Below, one piece after another: positions 43,805-51,754 of a DNA stretch of 64,000 bases. A program made the translations under genes and the position numbers. The notes beneath the pieces are model-generated. The model worked only from the letters and a program-made list of their open reading frames with translations, ran no database searches and had not been told where the DNA came from. The stretch lies in the NCBI GenBank assembly GCA_026414485.1, contig JAOAIX010000001.1, positions 184,093-248,092 of the forward strand. The letters are read 5' to 3'. The DNA comes from Candidatus Bathyarchaeota archaeon (GTDB lineage Archaea; Thermoproteota; Bathyarchaeia; Bathyarchaeales; Bathycorpusculaceae). Within the stretch, counting starts at the first letter, position 1, and each line of letters begins with the position of its first letter.

Positions 43805-44636
43805 GCTAATCTTGGACCTGAAGGGCAAACCTGTGAGTTCAGAAGAATGTGTGATGGCGATTCAAAACACCTTAAATGAACTTAGAAATATTTGCCCCCA
43901 AATCTCAACTGCCTACATTTTTAAGCCAGATAAAACTGTGTTGGCTCAAGACAAAGACGCCAACAAAAGCGATGTAGCTTCAACAGTGGATAAACTCTGT
44001 ATGCTAATCAAGCATGCGAGGGTGGGAGGCGGCTTAGAATTCTTTCGGGTTGACAGCTTAGGTTACTGTGCTACCGTGACGCGGCTAGGTAGCGTTTACT
44101 TTGCAATGGTTCATTCTAGAGCATTGGATGACAAGGTTCTCTGTGGTATAACTCGTGGAATCGTTCCCATTGTCCTTAAGCTGGTCGAGTTAATTCAGCC
44201 TGAACTTATGTATGCAACTCCCCAAATTTTTGAGGATTTTCCCTCAGAAAAAGCTCAGATGGACTCCAAAGAACGATCATCCTCGGAAGTTGTTGGTTCT
44301 GAAAAAAACGTTGATTGTACCTCTTTTTCAGAATCTGTTGTAAGTCAACTCACGGTGGAGAATCTTAATGGCATAAGCCGGTTAGTTGGTTCTCAGGATA
44401 ACGTGAGAGTGGATCCTGCCATTATTAACCAATGGGTAACCCTCGGTGGACAGAAAGAAATTATCAAAGTTGAAGTTGAGGAAATCCAAAGTGGAAAAAA
44501 AATTGTTTGCAACTTTAAGCCCATAAAAGATGTAGCTTTTTATGGGAAAGCCGTTATTCAGTTGTCTGAAAAGATCCAGACTACGTTGCAAACCAAGCGG
44601 GGTGCCGCAGTTCTTGTTAGGCCTATAATTAAGTAG
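43767..44636 (+). CDS. Roadblock/longin-like protein with extra C-terminal domain
   Basis: 289 residues from ATG 43767, selected because GGAGG lies directly upstream and inside the preceding gene. A frame open from 43644 is rejected. Residues ~20-140 have the roadblock/LC7 pattern: helix (MAIQNTLNELRNIC), strands (STAYIFKPDKTVLAQD), helix, GLEFFRVDSLGYCATVTRLGSVYFAMVH, final helix. A Ser-rich linker leads to a second domain (~200-289). Roadblock proteins often regulate small GTPases or form scaffolds. No GTPase is nearby. Confidence 0.65.
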   Translation: MVFPRGYSSKSIKLILDLKGKPVSSEECVMAIQNTLNELRNICPQISTAYIFKPDKTVLAQDKDANKSDVASTVDKLCMLIKHARVGGGLEFFRVDSLGYCATVTRLGSVYFAMVHSRALDDKVLCGITRGIVPIVLKLVELIQPELMYATPQIFEDFPSEKAQMDSKERSSSEVVGSEKNVDCTSFSESVVSQLTVENLNGISRLVGSQDNVRVDPAIINQWVTLGGQKEIIKVEVEEIQSGKKIVCNFKPIKDVAFYGKAVIQLSEKIQTTLQTKRGAAVLVRPIIK

Positions 44637-44651
44637 CAAGGCGCCATAAAA

Positions 44652-45059
44652 ATGACCAAGAAGAAACTTGAAGAATCAGCATCAATAGTTGTTGAGTGTT
44701 GCCCAGAAGAAACCATAACTTTTGATGCAGTACACGAAATTCTTAAGGACATCTGCTCTTTTGTAGGTGTGCAAGGCTACATAATAAAAGATGAAGACAC
44801 CGCTACCATAAACCTTGAAGATTCTGAAAAAACTGTGCCTTACGCCATGTTGGTTTCGCAAGCGTTTGAGTTAGCCAAAGAACTAAGCCAAGTTTCCTGC
44901 TTAGGTGAAGGCGACACCTTACTGCTTGATTGTGCAGACCTTAAAGTGTTATGTGTCAAAGTTAACGACGTTACAGTCAGCATTTTTATGGAAAAAAACG
45001 TAGATCACACAAAAATTCTCAACAAACTTCTCTCCTATACGGAAAGACTTCAGTTTTGA
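44652..45059 (+). CDS. Second roadblock-like protein
   Basis: 135 residues, 15 bases after the previous gene. The order helix-strand-strand-helix-strands-helix (AVHEILKDICSFVG, GYIIKDEDTATINL, AMLVSQAFELAKELS, LLLDCADLKVLCVKV, VSIFMEKN, ILNKLLSYTERLQF) fits roadblock/LC7. It could heterodimerise with the protein encoded just upstream. Function inferred from fold pattern only. Confidence 0.6.
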   Translation: MTKKKLEESASIVVECCPEETITFDAVHEILKDICSFVGVQGYIIKDEDTATINLEDSEKTVPYAMLVSQAFELAKELSQVSCLGEGDTLLLDCADLKVLCVKVNDVTVSIFMEKNVDHTKILNKLLSYTERLQF

Positions 45060-45114
45060 CTTTTTGTTTGATTTTGTGAAATATTGGAAACGGTGTGCTT
45101 TTGTGTGGCGTAAA

Positions 45115-45123
45115 CTTTATATT
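45115..45123 (+). promoter_or_regulatory. TATA box upstream of the Gly/Ser microprotein
   Basis: CTTTATATT preceded by GTAAA. Transcription start is expected near 45145, about 20 bases before the ATG at 45165. Its presence argues that the short frame is expressed on its own. Confidence 0.5.
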
Positions 45124-45164
45124 GAAAATTCTTTTCCCTCCTTGCCTTAGAAGGGTTAATTGTA

Positions 45165-45257
45165 ATGACCGCGCCGTTCGCAACCAATAAGGGTAGTAAC
45201 GATGCAGGTAGTGGCAGCGGAGCTGGAAGCGGACCCAGCGTCGGTGAGGAAAACTAA
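45165..45257 (+). CDS. 30-residue Gly/Ser-rich microprotein (putative)
   Basis: Encodes a hydrophilic peptide beginning MTAPFATNKG and continuing with a GSGSGAGSG core and an acidic GEEN end. The coding bases are visibly more GC-rich than the flanks. It has a TATA box at a suitable distance and AGAAGGG upstream of the ATG. No family known. It may be a disordered peptide of the neighbouring pilin/roadblock locus. Confidence 0.45.
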   Translation: MTAPFATNKGSNDAGSGSGAGSGPSVGEEN

Positions 45258-45362
45258 ACAGTTAACCTTTTCAGTATCGTGTGCTTCTTGGTTGCTGTTT
45301 GGTTTTGGATGTGGAACAATATGGGTGTGAACATAAATGGGTGCGACGTGGATTCAGCGTTT

Positions 45363-45394
45363 CGTTACTTCTAACCCTCATTTGAAAAGTAACG
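45363..45394 (+). promoter_or_regulatory. 5' UTR hairpin before the class V aminotransferase
   Basis: CGTTACTT (45363-45370) pairs perfectly with AAGTAACG (45387-45394). The second arm abuts the GGAG ribosome site, so folding could affect translation of the gene starting at 45407. Confidence 0.35.
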
Positions 45395-45406
45395 GAGAAT
45401 TCCGAT

Positions 45407-46480
45407 ATGCATAGAAAACTCTTAATTCCTGGTCCAACTGAAGTAAGTCAAGACATACTCCTTGAACAAACTCGTCCTATGATAGGTCACCGTAGCAAGG
45501 ATTTTTCTGAATTCTACGGTGGATTAACAGCTAAGTTGGCGAAGTTTTTTGAGTTGCCTTCTGAATACATGCCGACAACCACGACATCATCAGGAACTTT
45601 GTGGTTTGACATAGTGGGTAGAAGCATAGTGCAAAAGAAAGCTTTGTGCTGCGTAAACGGTGCGTTCTCTAAGCGTTTTGCTGAGATTGTTCGTGCATGT
45701 GGCAAGGCTGCTGACTGGATTGAAGTAGAATGGGGGAAAGTTGTTAAGCCTGATGCCATAGCCGAGAAACTTGAAACAGGTGAATATGATACGTTGACTA
45801 TGTGTCATAACGAGTCCTCGACAGGTGCCCGAAGTCCAGTGACAGAAGTTGGCAAAATGGTGCGTCGTGACTATCCGGATGTAATTTTTGCGGTTGATAG
45901 TGTTTCGTCTATGGCTGGCGACAGAACTTTGCCGCATGAAATGAATGTTGACGTTCTTTTCGCTTCAACCCAAAAATGTTTTGCCTTACCTCCTGGTTTA
46001 GCTGTTGCTATGGTTAATGAGCGTGCTTTGGAACGTGCCAAAACTATTCCTAACCGTGGTGGCTACACTGACCTTGTGGAGATTTTTGACTTCGAACAGA
46101 AACATCAGACCCCCTATACGCCGAACGTTTCTCTGCTTTACGCTTTGGATAAGCGGTTAGACCTTTTGATTGCCGAGACCTACCCACGGGTCTATCAACG
46201 TCACAAGGATATGGCAGAGCTTACACAGCGTTGGGCAAGAAAGCATTTTGAAATGTTCCCAGAGGCAGGCTATGAATCCATAACTGTATCCTGTATCAAA
46301 AACACGTTGGGCAAGAGCGTCAAGGATTTGAATCAGAAACTTGCTGAAAGAGGCTTAGAAATCAGCAATGGTTATGGTGCTCTAGCGGAGAAAACCTTCA
46401 GGATCGGTCACATGGGTGAGTGGACAGTGGCAGGTATAAAAGAGGCTCTTGACGCAATCGATGAAATCTGGGGTCTCTAA
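45407..46480 (+). CDS. Class V aminotransferase, serine/alanine-glyoxylate or phosphoserine type
   Basis: 357-residue fold-type I PLP enzyme with LLIPGPTEV, TTTSSGTLWFDI, CHNESSTGARSPV, FAVDSVSSMAG and the Schiff-base Lys in FASTQKCFALPPGLA. Members include serine-pyruvate, alanine-glyoxylate and archaeal phosphoserine aminotransferases. The next gene encodes a DUF1015 protein, a family often found beside serine biosynthesis genes, so a role in serine/phosphoserine metabolism is my preferred inference. Confidence 0.85.
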   Translation: MHRKLLIPGPTEVSQDILLEQTRPMIGHRSKDFSEFYGGLTAKLAKFFELPSEYMPTTTTSSGTLWFDIVGRSIVQKKALCCVNGAFSKRFAEIVRACGKAADWIEVEWGKVVKPDAIAEKLETGEYDTLTMCHNESSTGARSPVTEVGKMVRRDYPDVIFAVDSVSSMAGDRTLPHEMNVDVLFASTQKCFALPPGLAVAMVNERALERAKTIPNRGGYTDLVEIFDFEQKHQTPYTPNVSLLYALDKRLDLLIAETYPRVYQRHKDMAELTQRWARKHFEMFPEAGYESITVSCIKNTLGKSVKDLNQKLAERGLEISNGYGALAEKTFRIGHMGEWTVAGIKEALDAIDEIWGL

Positions 46481-46598
46481 TTTGACCTTTAAGGTCTAAT
46501 GTAACTGCGTGCTGTCAGCTAAAATGCAGTTGTAGATGAAGCAAAAGAAAATTGAGTGCTTAAGTATCGGATCACCGACGACATTTGGGAGATGATGC

Positions 46599-47882
46599 AT
46601 GTTGGTGGATATTCGACCATTTAGGGCCATAAGATACACGGAGAAAGCAGGTAGCCTCAAGAATCTGGTTACCCAGCCTTACGACAAAATAAACCAGGAT
46701 ATGCAACGCGAGTATTACGAAAAATCTCCTTACAACTACTGCCGCCTGATTTTACCTATGGAGGAAAACAGGTACCAAGCTGTGCATCAACGTATCTACG
46801 AGTGGATGAGTGAACGCATCCTTTCTAAAGATGAGGTGCCGTCGGTTTTTGTTTGCTGCCAAGAGTTCAAACTTAATGGTAAAAATTACACTCGCACAGG
46901 TTTAATCGCAGCTTTACGTCTTTACTCATACAGCGAAGGCGTTGTTTTTCCACATGAAACCACTTATTCTGCGCCAAAAGCTGACCGTCTTAATATGCTT
47001 AGAACGATCCAAAAAGACCTTGAGCCTGTGTTCCTAATTTATTCTGATCCAGAAAAATTAACTGTGAACTTTTTTGACGAAATAACCAAAGAACCCCCCA
47101 CAATAGAGGTTGAAGACCAGTTACAAGTAAAACACAAAATGTGGCAAGTCAGTGACCCACAAAAAATCAGAGTTCTACAGAAGGCTCTCGAAAAGAAAAC
47201 GATGGTTATAACGGACGGTCACCACAGATACGAAAGCGCTCTATCCTACAGAGATGAAAGGCGGCTTCAAGACGAATGTACCGAAGATGCAGCGTTCAAT
47301 TTCCACATGAGTTACATGGTTCCTGTTCAAGATGAAGGACTTGTAATTCTGCCTGCTCACCGCCTTCTGAGAAAATTCGAATTAACTCAGCCGATATTGA
47401 ATGAAATGAAAAACTATTTTGAGATTTCCGAACTCCAACCAAGCGTCGAAGCAGTAGAAAAATATTTGGTTCACAATAAAAAAGAGCACGCTTTCTGTGT
47501 TTATACAGGCACAAAAGCCTTAGGTTTAAGGCTTACTGATGAAGAGAAAATACTCCAGATAACCAACTCAAGCGGCAACTTGCCCGAAGTCCGCCTTTTA
47601 GATGTAGTTATCTTGCGGGATGTGATTTTTAAGTCTATCATGAAACTTGGCGAACTCAAAATTGACGAAGACATACTCTACGAGCGCTCCACTCGTGTTG
47701 CTATGGAAAAAGTTGCTAGTGGAGAAGCAAAAGTGGCGTTTTTGCTTAACTCAATAAACCCTGAAGTAATTTGGCGTATAGCCCAAAAACGTCAGAGACT
47801 GCCTGAAAAATCCACCGATTTCTATCCGAAACCTGTTTCAGGTTTAGTTATGATGGATATTGCACGGGGAGAAAAACTGTAG
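46599..47882 (+). CDS. DUF1015 family protein
   Basis: 427 residues matching DUF1015: DIRPFRAIRYTEK, LVTQPYDKINQDM, FPHETTYSAPKADRLNML, TDGHHRYESALSYRDE. Biochemical role not established to my knowledge. The family is commonly linked to serine metabolism genes, as here behind the class V aminotransferase. GGGAG precedes the ATG at 7 bases. A short DNA palindrome GACCTTTAAGGTC lies at 46484-46496. Confidence 0.88.
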   Translation: MLVDIRPFRAIRYTEKAGSLKNLVTQPYDKINQDMQREYYEKSPYNYCRLILPMEENRYQAVHQRIYEWMSERILSKDEVPSVFVCCQEFKLNGKNYTRTGLIAALRLYSYSEGVVFPHETTYSAPKADRLNMLRTIQKDLEPVFLIYSDPEKLTVNFFDEITKEPPTIEVEDQLQVKHKMWQVSDPQKIRVLQKALEKKTMVITDGHHRYESALSYRDERRLQDECTEDAAFNFHMSYMVPVQDEGLVILPAHRLLRKFELTQPILNEMKNYFEISELQPSVEAVEKYLVHNKKEHAFCVYTGTKALGLRLTDEEKILQITNSSGNLPEVRLLDVVILRDVIFKSIMKLGELKIDEDILYERSTRVAMEKVASGEAKVAFLLNSINPEVIWRIAQKRQRLPEKSTDFYPKPVSGLVMMDIARGEKL

Positions 47883-47896
47883 GGGGAGTTCCACCC

Positions 47897-48040
47897 TTAT
47901 TTTACAAATTTAGTTGCGTGTCGTTTGAAGCGTTTTTTGCATTGTAAACTGCAAAAATGATATGTTTCACCTTCATAAGTGATTTTGAATTTAGCAGTAT
48001 TTTCGTCTAGCATCATACCGCACACAGGATCTCTGAACAT
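47897..48040 (-). CDS. YHS-domain microprotein
   Basis: 47 residues: FRDPVCGMMLDENTA, YEGETYHFCSLQCKKRFK. This is a complete YHS domain (DPVCGM, then FCS-x2-C), a small metal-binding module found alone or in copper/heavy-metal ATPases and other redox proteins. Cys7, Cys30 and Cys34 are candidate ligands. GAGGT lies upstream. It sits 54 bases after the DEAD-box helicase gene on the same strand. Confidence 0.85.
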   Translation of the reverse strand: MFRDPVCGMMLDENTAKFKITYEGETYHFCSLQCKKRFKRHATKFVK

Positions 48041-48094
48041 TTCTGGCTCTTTACCTCAAAAAAGAGTGTGGTTTCCACCTATTATGGTTATGGT

Positions 48095-49138
48095 TTAGAA
48101 AAAGCTCACAACAGGTGAATCCACATCTTTTTGTGAGGCAATTTCTTCTATAGTTGTTTTTGTTAACGCTTTGATATTGTTGAAGTCTGAAAGTTCGCCA
48201 TAACTCACTAATGTGATAGCTGTTCCATCAGTTCCTTTTCTTGCTGTTCTTCCAATTCGATGGAAATACACAGGCGGATCAGCAGGCACATCATAGTTAA
48301 TTATGTGAGTGATGCCTTGAATGTCTAAACCGCGTGCAGCCACATCTGTTGCAACAAGCAAATTTAGTCTACCATTGCGGAAATCAGAAATGGCGCGATC
48401 TCGCTGTGCCTGCGTAAAACCCGCATGTAATGCTTGGACGCGATAACCCTTACGAGCTAATTGCTCTGCTAGTCTGCTGGTATCTCGGCGCGTACGACAG
48501 AAAATTATCGCTTTGTTCACTTTTTTTTCCATCAAAATGTCGCAAAGTGTTCCAAATTTGCCGTGTTGACTCACTAGAGCGTAGAGTTGCTTCATCTTTG
48601 TCAACGCGATTTCATCTTTGCTCACTAGGATTTTCACTGGATCTTTCATGTATCTGTTGCAAACTTTCATAACAGTTTCATCGATGGTGGCGCTAAACAA
48701 ACTGGTCTGTCTAATAGTCGGTGCTCTGCGGAGAATAAACTCTATGTCCTCTATGAACCCCATATCCAACATACGGTCAGCTTCATCCAAAACAACAACT
48801 TTGACAGCAGCTAAATTTAGAACCTGCCTCTTAAGTAAATCAATTATTCTACCGGGTGTACCCACGACAATTTGTACGCCTTGTTGTAGCTCACGAATTT
48901 GTCTTTCAATGGAGGTTCCGCCGTAGACCGGCAAGACCTTCAATTGCCTGTACTTGCCAAAACATGCGACGTTATGCGCCACTTGAACCGCAAGTTCACG
49001 TGTGGGACACAAAACTAGCCCTTGAACCTTTCTGAACTTGGCATCTAAACGTTCAACCATCGGCACCCCAAACGCTGCAGTTTTGCCCGTGCCCGTTTGA
49101 GCTTGACCGATGACGTCTTTACCTTCCAGCAACGGCAT
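48095..49138 (-). CDS. DEAD-box RNA helicase, N-terminus upstream of first ATG
   Basis: 347 residues from the first ATG, with AQTGTGKTAAFG (motif I), PTRELAVQ, TPGRIIDLL, DEAD, SAT, ATDVAARGLDIQ and HRIGRTAR. An ATP-dependent RNA helicase. The conserved Q-motif region (SFKDLPLSKEVQKGLDELGF then FPIQAQAIMPLLEG) is encoded in frame immediately upstream to about 49246, but that stretch has no ATG, GTG or TTG after the TGA at ~49270. Either a rare start is used (ACG at 49246, behind GGCAGG), or a frameshift lies there, or the protein is truncated. Confidence 0.88.
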   Translation of the reverse strand: MPLLEGKDVIGQAQTGTGKTAAFGVPMVERLDAKFRKVQGLVLCPTRELAVQVAHNVACFGKYRQLKVLPVYGGTSIERQIRELQQGVQIVVGTPGRIIDLLKRQVLNLAAVKVVVLDEADRMLDMGFIEDIEFILRRAPTIRQTSLFSATIDETVMKVCNRYMKDPVKILVSKDEIALTKMKQLYALVSQHGKFGTLCDILMEKKVNKAIIFCRTRRDTSRLAEQLARKGYRVQALHAGFTQAQRDRAISDFRNGRLNLLVATDVAARGLDIQGITHIINYDVPADPPVYFHRIGRTARKGTDGTAITLVSYGELSDFNNIKALTKTTIEEIASQKDVDSPVVSFF

Positions 49139-49353
49139 AATTGCCTGTGCTTGGATGGGGAATATGGTTTTGAAGCCCAGTTCATCTAGGCCCTTCTGAA
49201 CCTCCTTGCTTAAAGGTAGGTCTTTAAATGATTGGATCTGTAACGTATATTTTTTCCTGCCACAATTTTTGATTCATGCAATTTGTTTTAAAAGAAGCTT
49301 GAGAGCTTCGTTGTTACATGAGTTAATGTGACGTACACCTTCTTTCGTTTGCG

Positions 49354-49365
49354 CGTATAAAAAGG
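49354..49365 (+). promoter_or_regulatory. TATA box of the mini pilin-like gene
   Basis: CGTATAAAAAGG, a close match to the archaeal consensus. Transcription start is expected near 49390. Confidence 0.55.
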
Positions 49366-49525
49366 TTTAGCGTGTCGTAGAAACAACAGATCATTAGTTT
49401 TTGTTTTTCGCATTTCGTTGTTGTGTTAGGTAGCGGTTTTTGGTAGGTTCGAGTTTGATAATATGTTGAGTTTGGTAATAATGGTTTTTATGCTGTGTGC
49501 ATTTGGGGTTTTGGAGGAAGAAAGG

Positions 49526-49744
49526 ATGGAGGCTTCAGTTGCAGCTTTGATTTTAGTTGTTGCAGCAGTGGTGTTTTCATGTTTGGTTGTAGACTATGCG
49601 GTCAACATCGTTGAGGCAACGTTGAATACAGAAAATATCCCACAGTTAGTGCGTCTTCGTGAGATGCAAGCGGCGTTTTTAAACGAGACCGATTCAATGT
49701 TGAATTCAACTTTGCCGTATCCCACGTCGTCTGCTATGCCGTAA
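49526..49744 (+). CDS. Small membrane or mini pilin-like protein
   Basis: 72 residues from ATG 49526, chosen because GGAGGAAG lies 8 bases upstream. An ATG at 49463 would add 21 mostly hydrophobic residues. One long hydrophobic helix (ASVAALILVVAAVVFSCLVV) near the N-terminus and a short polar tail with two Asn-X-Thr/Ser sites resemble archaeal pilin or archaellin N-termini. No clear class III cleavage motif precedes the helix, so a simple single-pass membrane protein is equally possible. Confidence 0.6.
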   Translation: MEASVAALILVVAAVVFSCLVVDYAVNIVEATLNTENIPQLVRLREMQAAFLNETDSMLNSTLPYPTSSAMP

Positions 49745-50098
49745 AATTCAGCCTTGCTAGATTTCGGAGTCTCTGAATGCGTTTTAATGCTGAGGTATTT
49801 GAGTGCGTCTGATTCTTGGATAAAGTTTAGATGGTTAACTTTTGGAAATATTGGAAACGTATTTCTGTCGGTGATTCAAGGGAGGTTTGCTCCTACTTGC
49901 GCTGTTTGGTACGTCTAAATCTTCAGTAACCCACGTTAAACTTGATGATGTCCCATCCTTTGTGGTTTTAGTTGCTCACCACTTGAATATTCTTTAACCC
50001 ACTAGTGCTCTGCGTTTTGTTGCCGCAACTCGCGTTTCAGCTTTTACAGTTCTTTTTTCTAATCTTCCTGTCTTAGAATTTTATTTGAGGGTTCCAAA
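49745..50098. other. 354-base gap without recognised gene
   Basis: Several stop codons in all frames, T-rich runs near 50050, no tRNA-like or C/D-box structure I could support. A TTGATGATG at ~49944 is not followed by a D box. Confidence 0.45.
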
Positions 50099-50131
50099 TT
50101 TGTTGTCACTCTGTGTATAAGTGACAACAAA
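50099..50131. promoter_or_regulatory. 12-bp perfect inverted repeat upstream of the CBS gene
   Basis: TTTGTTGTCACT (50099-50110) and AGTGACAACAAA (50120-50131) with 9 bases between. It ends directly before the TATA-like element at 50134. The position fits an operator or activator site better than a terminator, because no gene ends nearby. Confidence 0.6.
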
Positions 50132-50133
50132 AA

Positions 50134-50145
50134 ATAGATAAATAA
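50134..50145 (+). promoter_or_regulatory. TATA-like element of the CBS gene
   Basis: ATAGATAAATAA about 40 bases before the ATG at 50185, immediately after the inverted repeat. Confidence 0.45.
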
Positions 50146-50184
50146 CTGTTAATCTTTTCTCTACAGCAAATGAGGAATTAGACA

Positions 50185-50622
50185 ATGGCAAGTACCATCA
50201 AAGTAAACGAAATCATGACCAAAGACATTCCCACAGTGGGAAACGAAACCACCGTAGCAGAAGTCGTCAAGCTTATGGCGGAAAAAGACCTCGGCTACAT
50301 AATGGTTGAAATGCAGGGCAAACCAACAGGAATCATAACCGAACACGACGTAATCGTCCGTCTCGTCACCCAAGACATCCCACCAAAATCCGTCATAGCT
50401 CGTATGGTCTACACAAACCCCATATTCACAATCGACCAAAACGCAACTGTGCAAGAAGCTGTCAACATGATGAAGTATTGGGGTGTCAAGCATTTGCCCG
50501 TCACAGGCGCTCAAGGAGAACTAGTTGGTGTAGTCACCGCAGAAAACATAATCTTCGCTGTTCCAGCTATGCTCAAAGAGCTAGAGGAACTCTATAAGCC
50601 CGGCTACAAACGCGTCAGATAA
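50185..50622 (+). CDS. Tandem CBS-domain protein
   Basis: 145 residues made of two CBS motifs: VNEIMTKDIPTVGNETTVAEVVKLM then GIITEHDVI, and MVYTNPIFTIDQNATVQEAVNMM then GVVTAENIIF. CBS pairs bind adenine nucleotides or SAM and act as energy or redox sensors. No effector domain is fused. The palindrome upstream suggests specific transcriptional control. A weak GGGG/CCCC hairpin with a T-run at 50644-50672 may terminate it. Confidence 0.92.
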   Translation: MASTIKVNEIMTKDIPTVGNETTVAEVVKLMAEKDLGYIMVEMQGKPTGIITEHDVIVRLVTQDIPPKSVIARMVYTNPIFTIDQNATVQEAVNMMKYWGVKHLPVTGAQGELVGVVTAENIIFAVPAMLKELEELYKPGYKRVR

Positions 50623-50768
50623 AAATCCTTTAGAAACCAAAGCGGGGCGCACAGTCCCCATTAGGTCTTTTTTCAAAAATAACTTTTTTAGTTTATACTG
50701 CAGAAAACGCGGCAAACCCTTTTAATTACACTGATCTAAACATATACCAAACTCTTCAGGTGAAACCC

Positions 50769-51017
50769 ATGCGCCTACGTCAACGTAGAAGTGACGTATT
50801 GTACGAAAAAGCCCGATACCTAGTTCAATCAGGTAGAGTGGAGCCATTAGGCAACGGTGTCTACAACGTTGTAGGTGAGCATGGCACCTACACAGTTGCA
50901 CAGGATCCCGCTACAGGTAAACTCAGCTGTAACTGTCAAGGCTTCTTAGGCAAAAGACGTTGCAGCCACAGTCAAGCTGTTGCTTTGCTAACAGCAAAAC
51001 ACCACAAATCTCACTAA
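50769..51017 (+). CDS. SWIM zinc-finger protein
   Basis: 82 residues from ATG 50769, with AGGTGA 6 bases upstream. GTG at 50760 is the alternative. The C-terminal half has the SWIM pattern CxC...CxH (SCNCQGF then RRCSH), a DNA/protein-binding zinc module, preceded by a strand-rich segment (NGVYNVVGEHGTYTV). Stand-alone SWIM proteins are common in archaea. Function unknown. Confidence 0.85.
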   Translation: MRLRQRRSDVLYEKARYLVQSGRVEPLGNGVYNVVGEHGTYTVAQDPATGKLSCNCQGFLGKRRCSHSQAVALLTAKHHKSH

Positions 51018-51341
51018 ATATTCCCTTTCTTAATCAAAAGCAATCGTGTTATATTGTGCTAAAATTTTGACAGCGATGTTTTTCACTGTTCTTCAATATT
51101 CTTTTCGATCCATCCTCTTTTTGCTTATCAACATAGATTAGCCCACTCAGTTGCCTATGAGTTATTTTTGTTGTTGGAAACAAAACCCTGCAAATATATT
51201 TGAGGATATAGTCGATGTGTAAACTGTAAACTTCAAGTCAAATTGTGTCCTGTTTGTTCAGTTTGTTCACACCGTAACTTTTTGCTGTTTTATACAAATT
51301 ATGTTGAACCGTAAAAACTAATACAAGGACTTAAAAGTAAC
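51018..51341. other. 324-base gap without recognised gene
   Basis: AT-rich with scattered stops. A short TTTTGTT/AACAAAA inverted repeat occurs near 51166-51185. No coding frame or structured RNA that I can support. Confidence 0.45.
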
Positions 51342-51370
51342 GAAAGGGAGATAAAACTAATCTCCCTTTC
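51342..51370. terminator. Perfect 11-bp hairpin between convergent genes
   Basis: GAAAGGGAGAT (51342-51352) pairs exactly with ATCTCCCTTTC (51360-51370) around a 7-base loop, followed by CTTTCT-rich sequence. It lies between the plus-strand SWIM gene and a minus-strand small membrane gene, so it could end both transcripts. Confidence 0.5.
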
Positions 51371-51432
51371 TTTCTATACGATATATTTTAATGATTAGCG
51401 TTCAACTTGACTCTTCCCATAAACCTCACGCT

Positions 51433-51552
51433 CTATTCGGGTTCAAGTTTGCGGGCTGCTTCTCGTTTCGCACGCCCAACCACGTATTCTACGAAGGCTA
51501 TGGGTACCGCTGCTAGGCCTAAACCCACAACCACCAACGTTCCAATGTCCAT
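51433..51552 (-). CDS. 39-residue single-pass membrane microprotein
   Basis: MDIGTLVVVGLGLAAVPIAF, then EYVVGRAKREAARKLEPE: one hydrophobic helix then a basic amphipathic tail. GGAGTGA lies 6 bases before the ATG, and a TTTAAATATAAC element upstream is a good TATA. Real expression is therefore likely despite the small size. No family known. It may be an accessory subunit of a membrane complex. Confidence 0.65.
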   Translation of the reverse strand: MDIGTLVVVGLGLAAVPIAFVEYVVGRAKREAARKLEPE

Positions 51553-51754
51553 TTTTTTCACTCCGTTTTTGTTCCAATTACACAGCTGTTATATTTAAAC
51601 TTATTGGATGTATGTTCAATATTTTTAAGATTAACTGAAATAAAGTTTAGAAAAAAATTATAAAACTGTTCATATAAAAATTATTAAAGAAAAAAACTCG
51701 ACATGTGGTGAAGGGGGCACTTAAGAAAATCACGTTTTCCAATACCTATTGTCA

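Noticed and set aside
49935..49990. C/D-box sRNA candidate (TTGATGATG)
   Set aside because: No D or D' box follows. It lies in a gap without other RNA features.
51407..51598. Plus-strand reading frame over the membrane microprotein
   Set aside because: No ribosome site. The minus-strand frame has both a TATA box and GGAGTGA.
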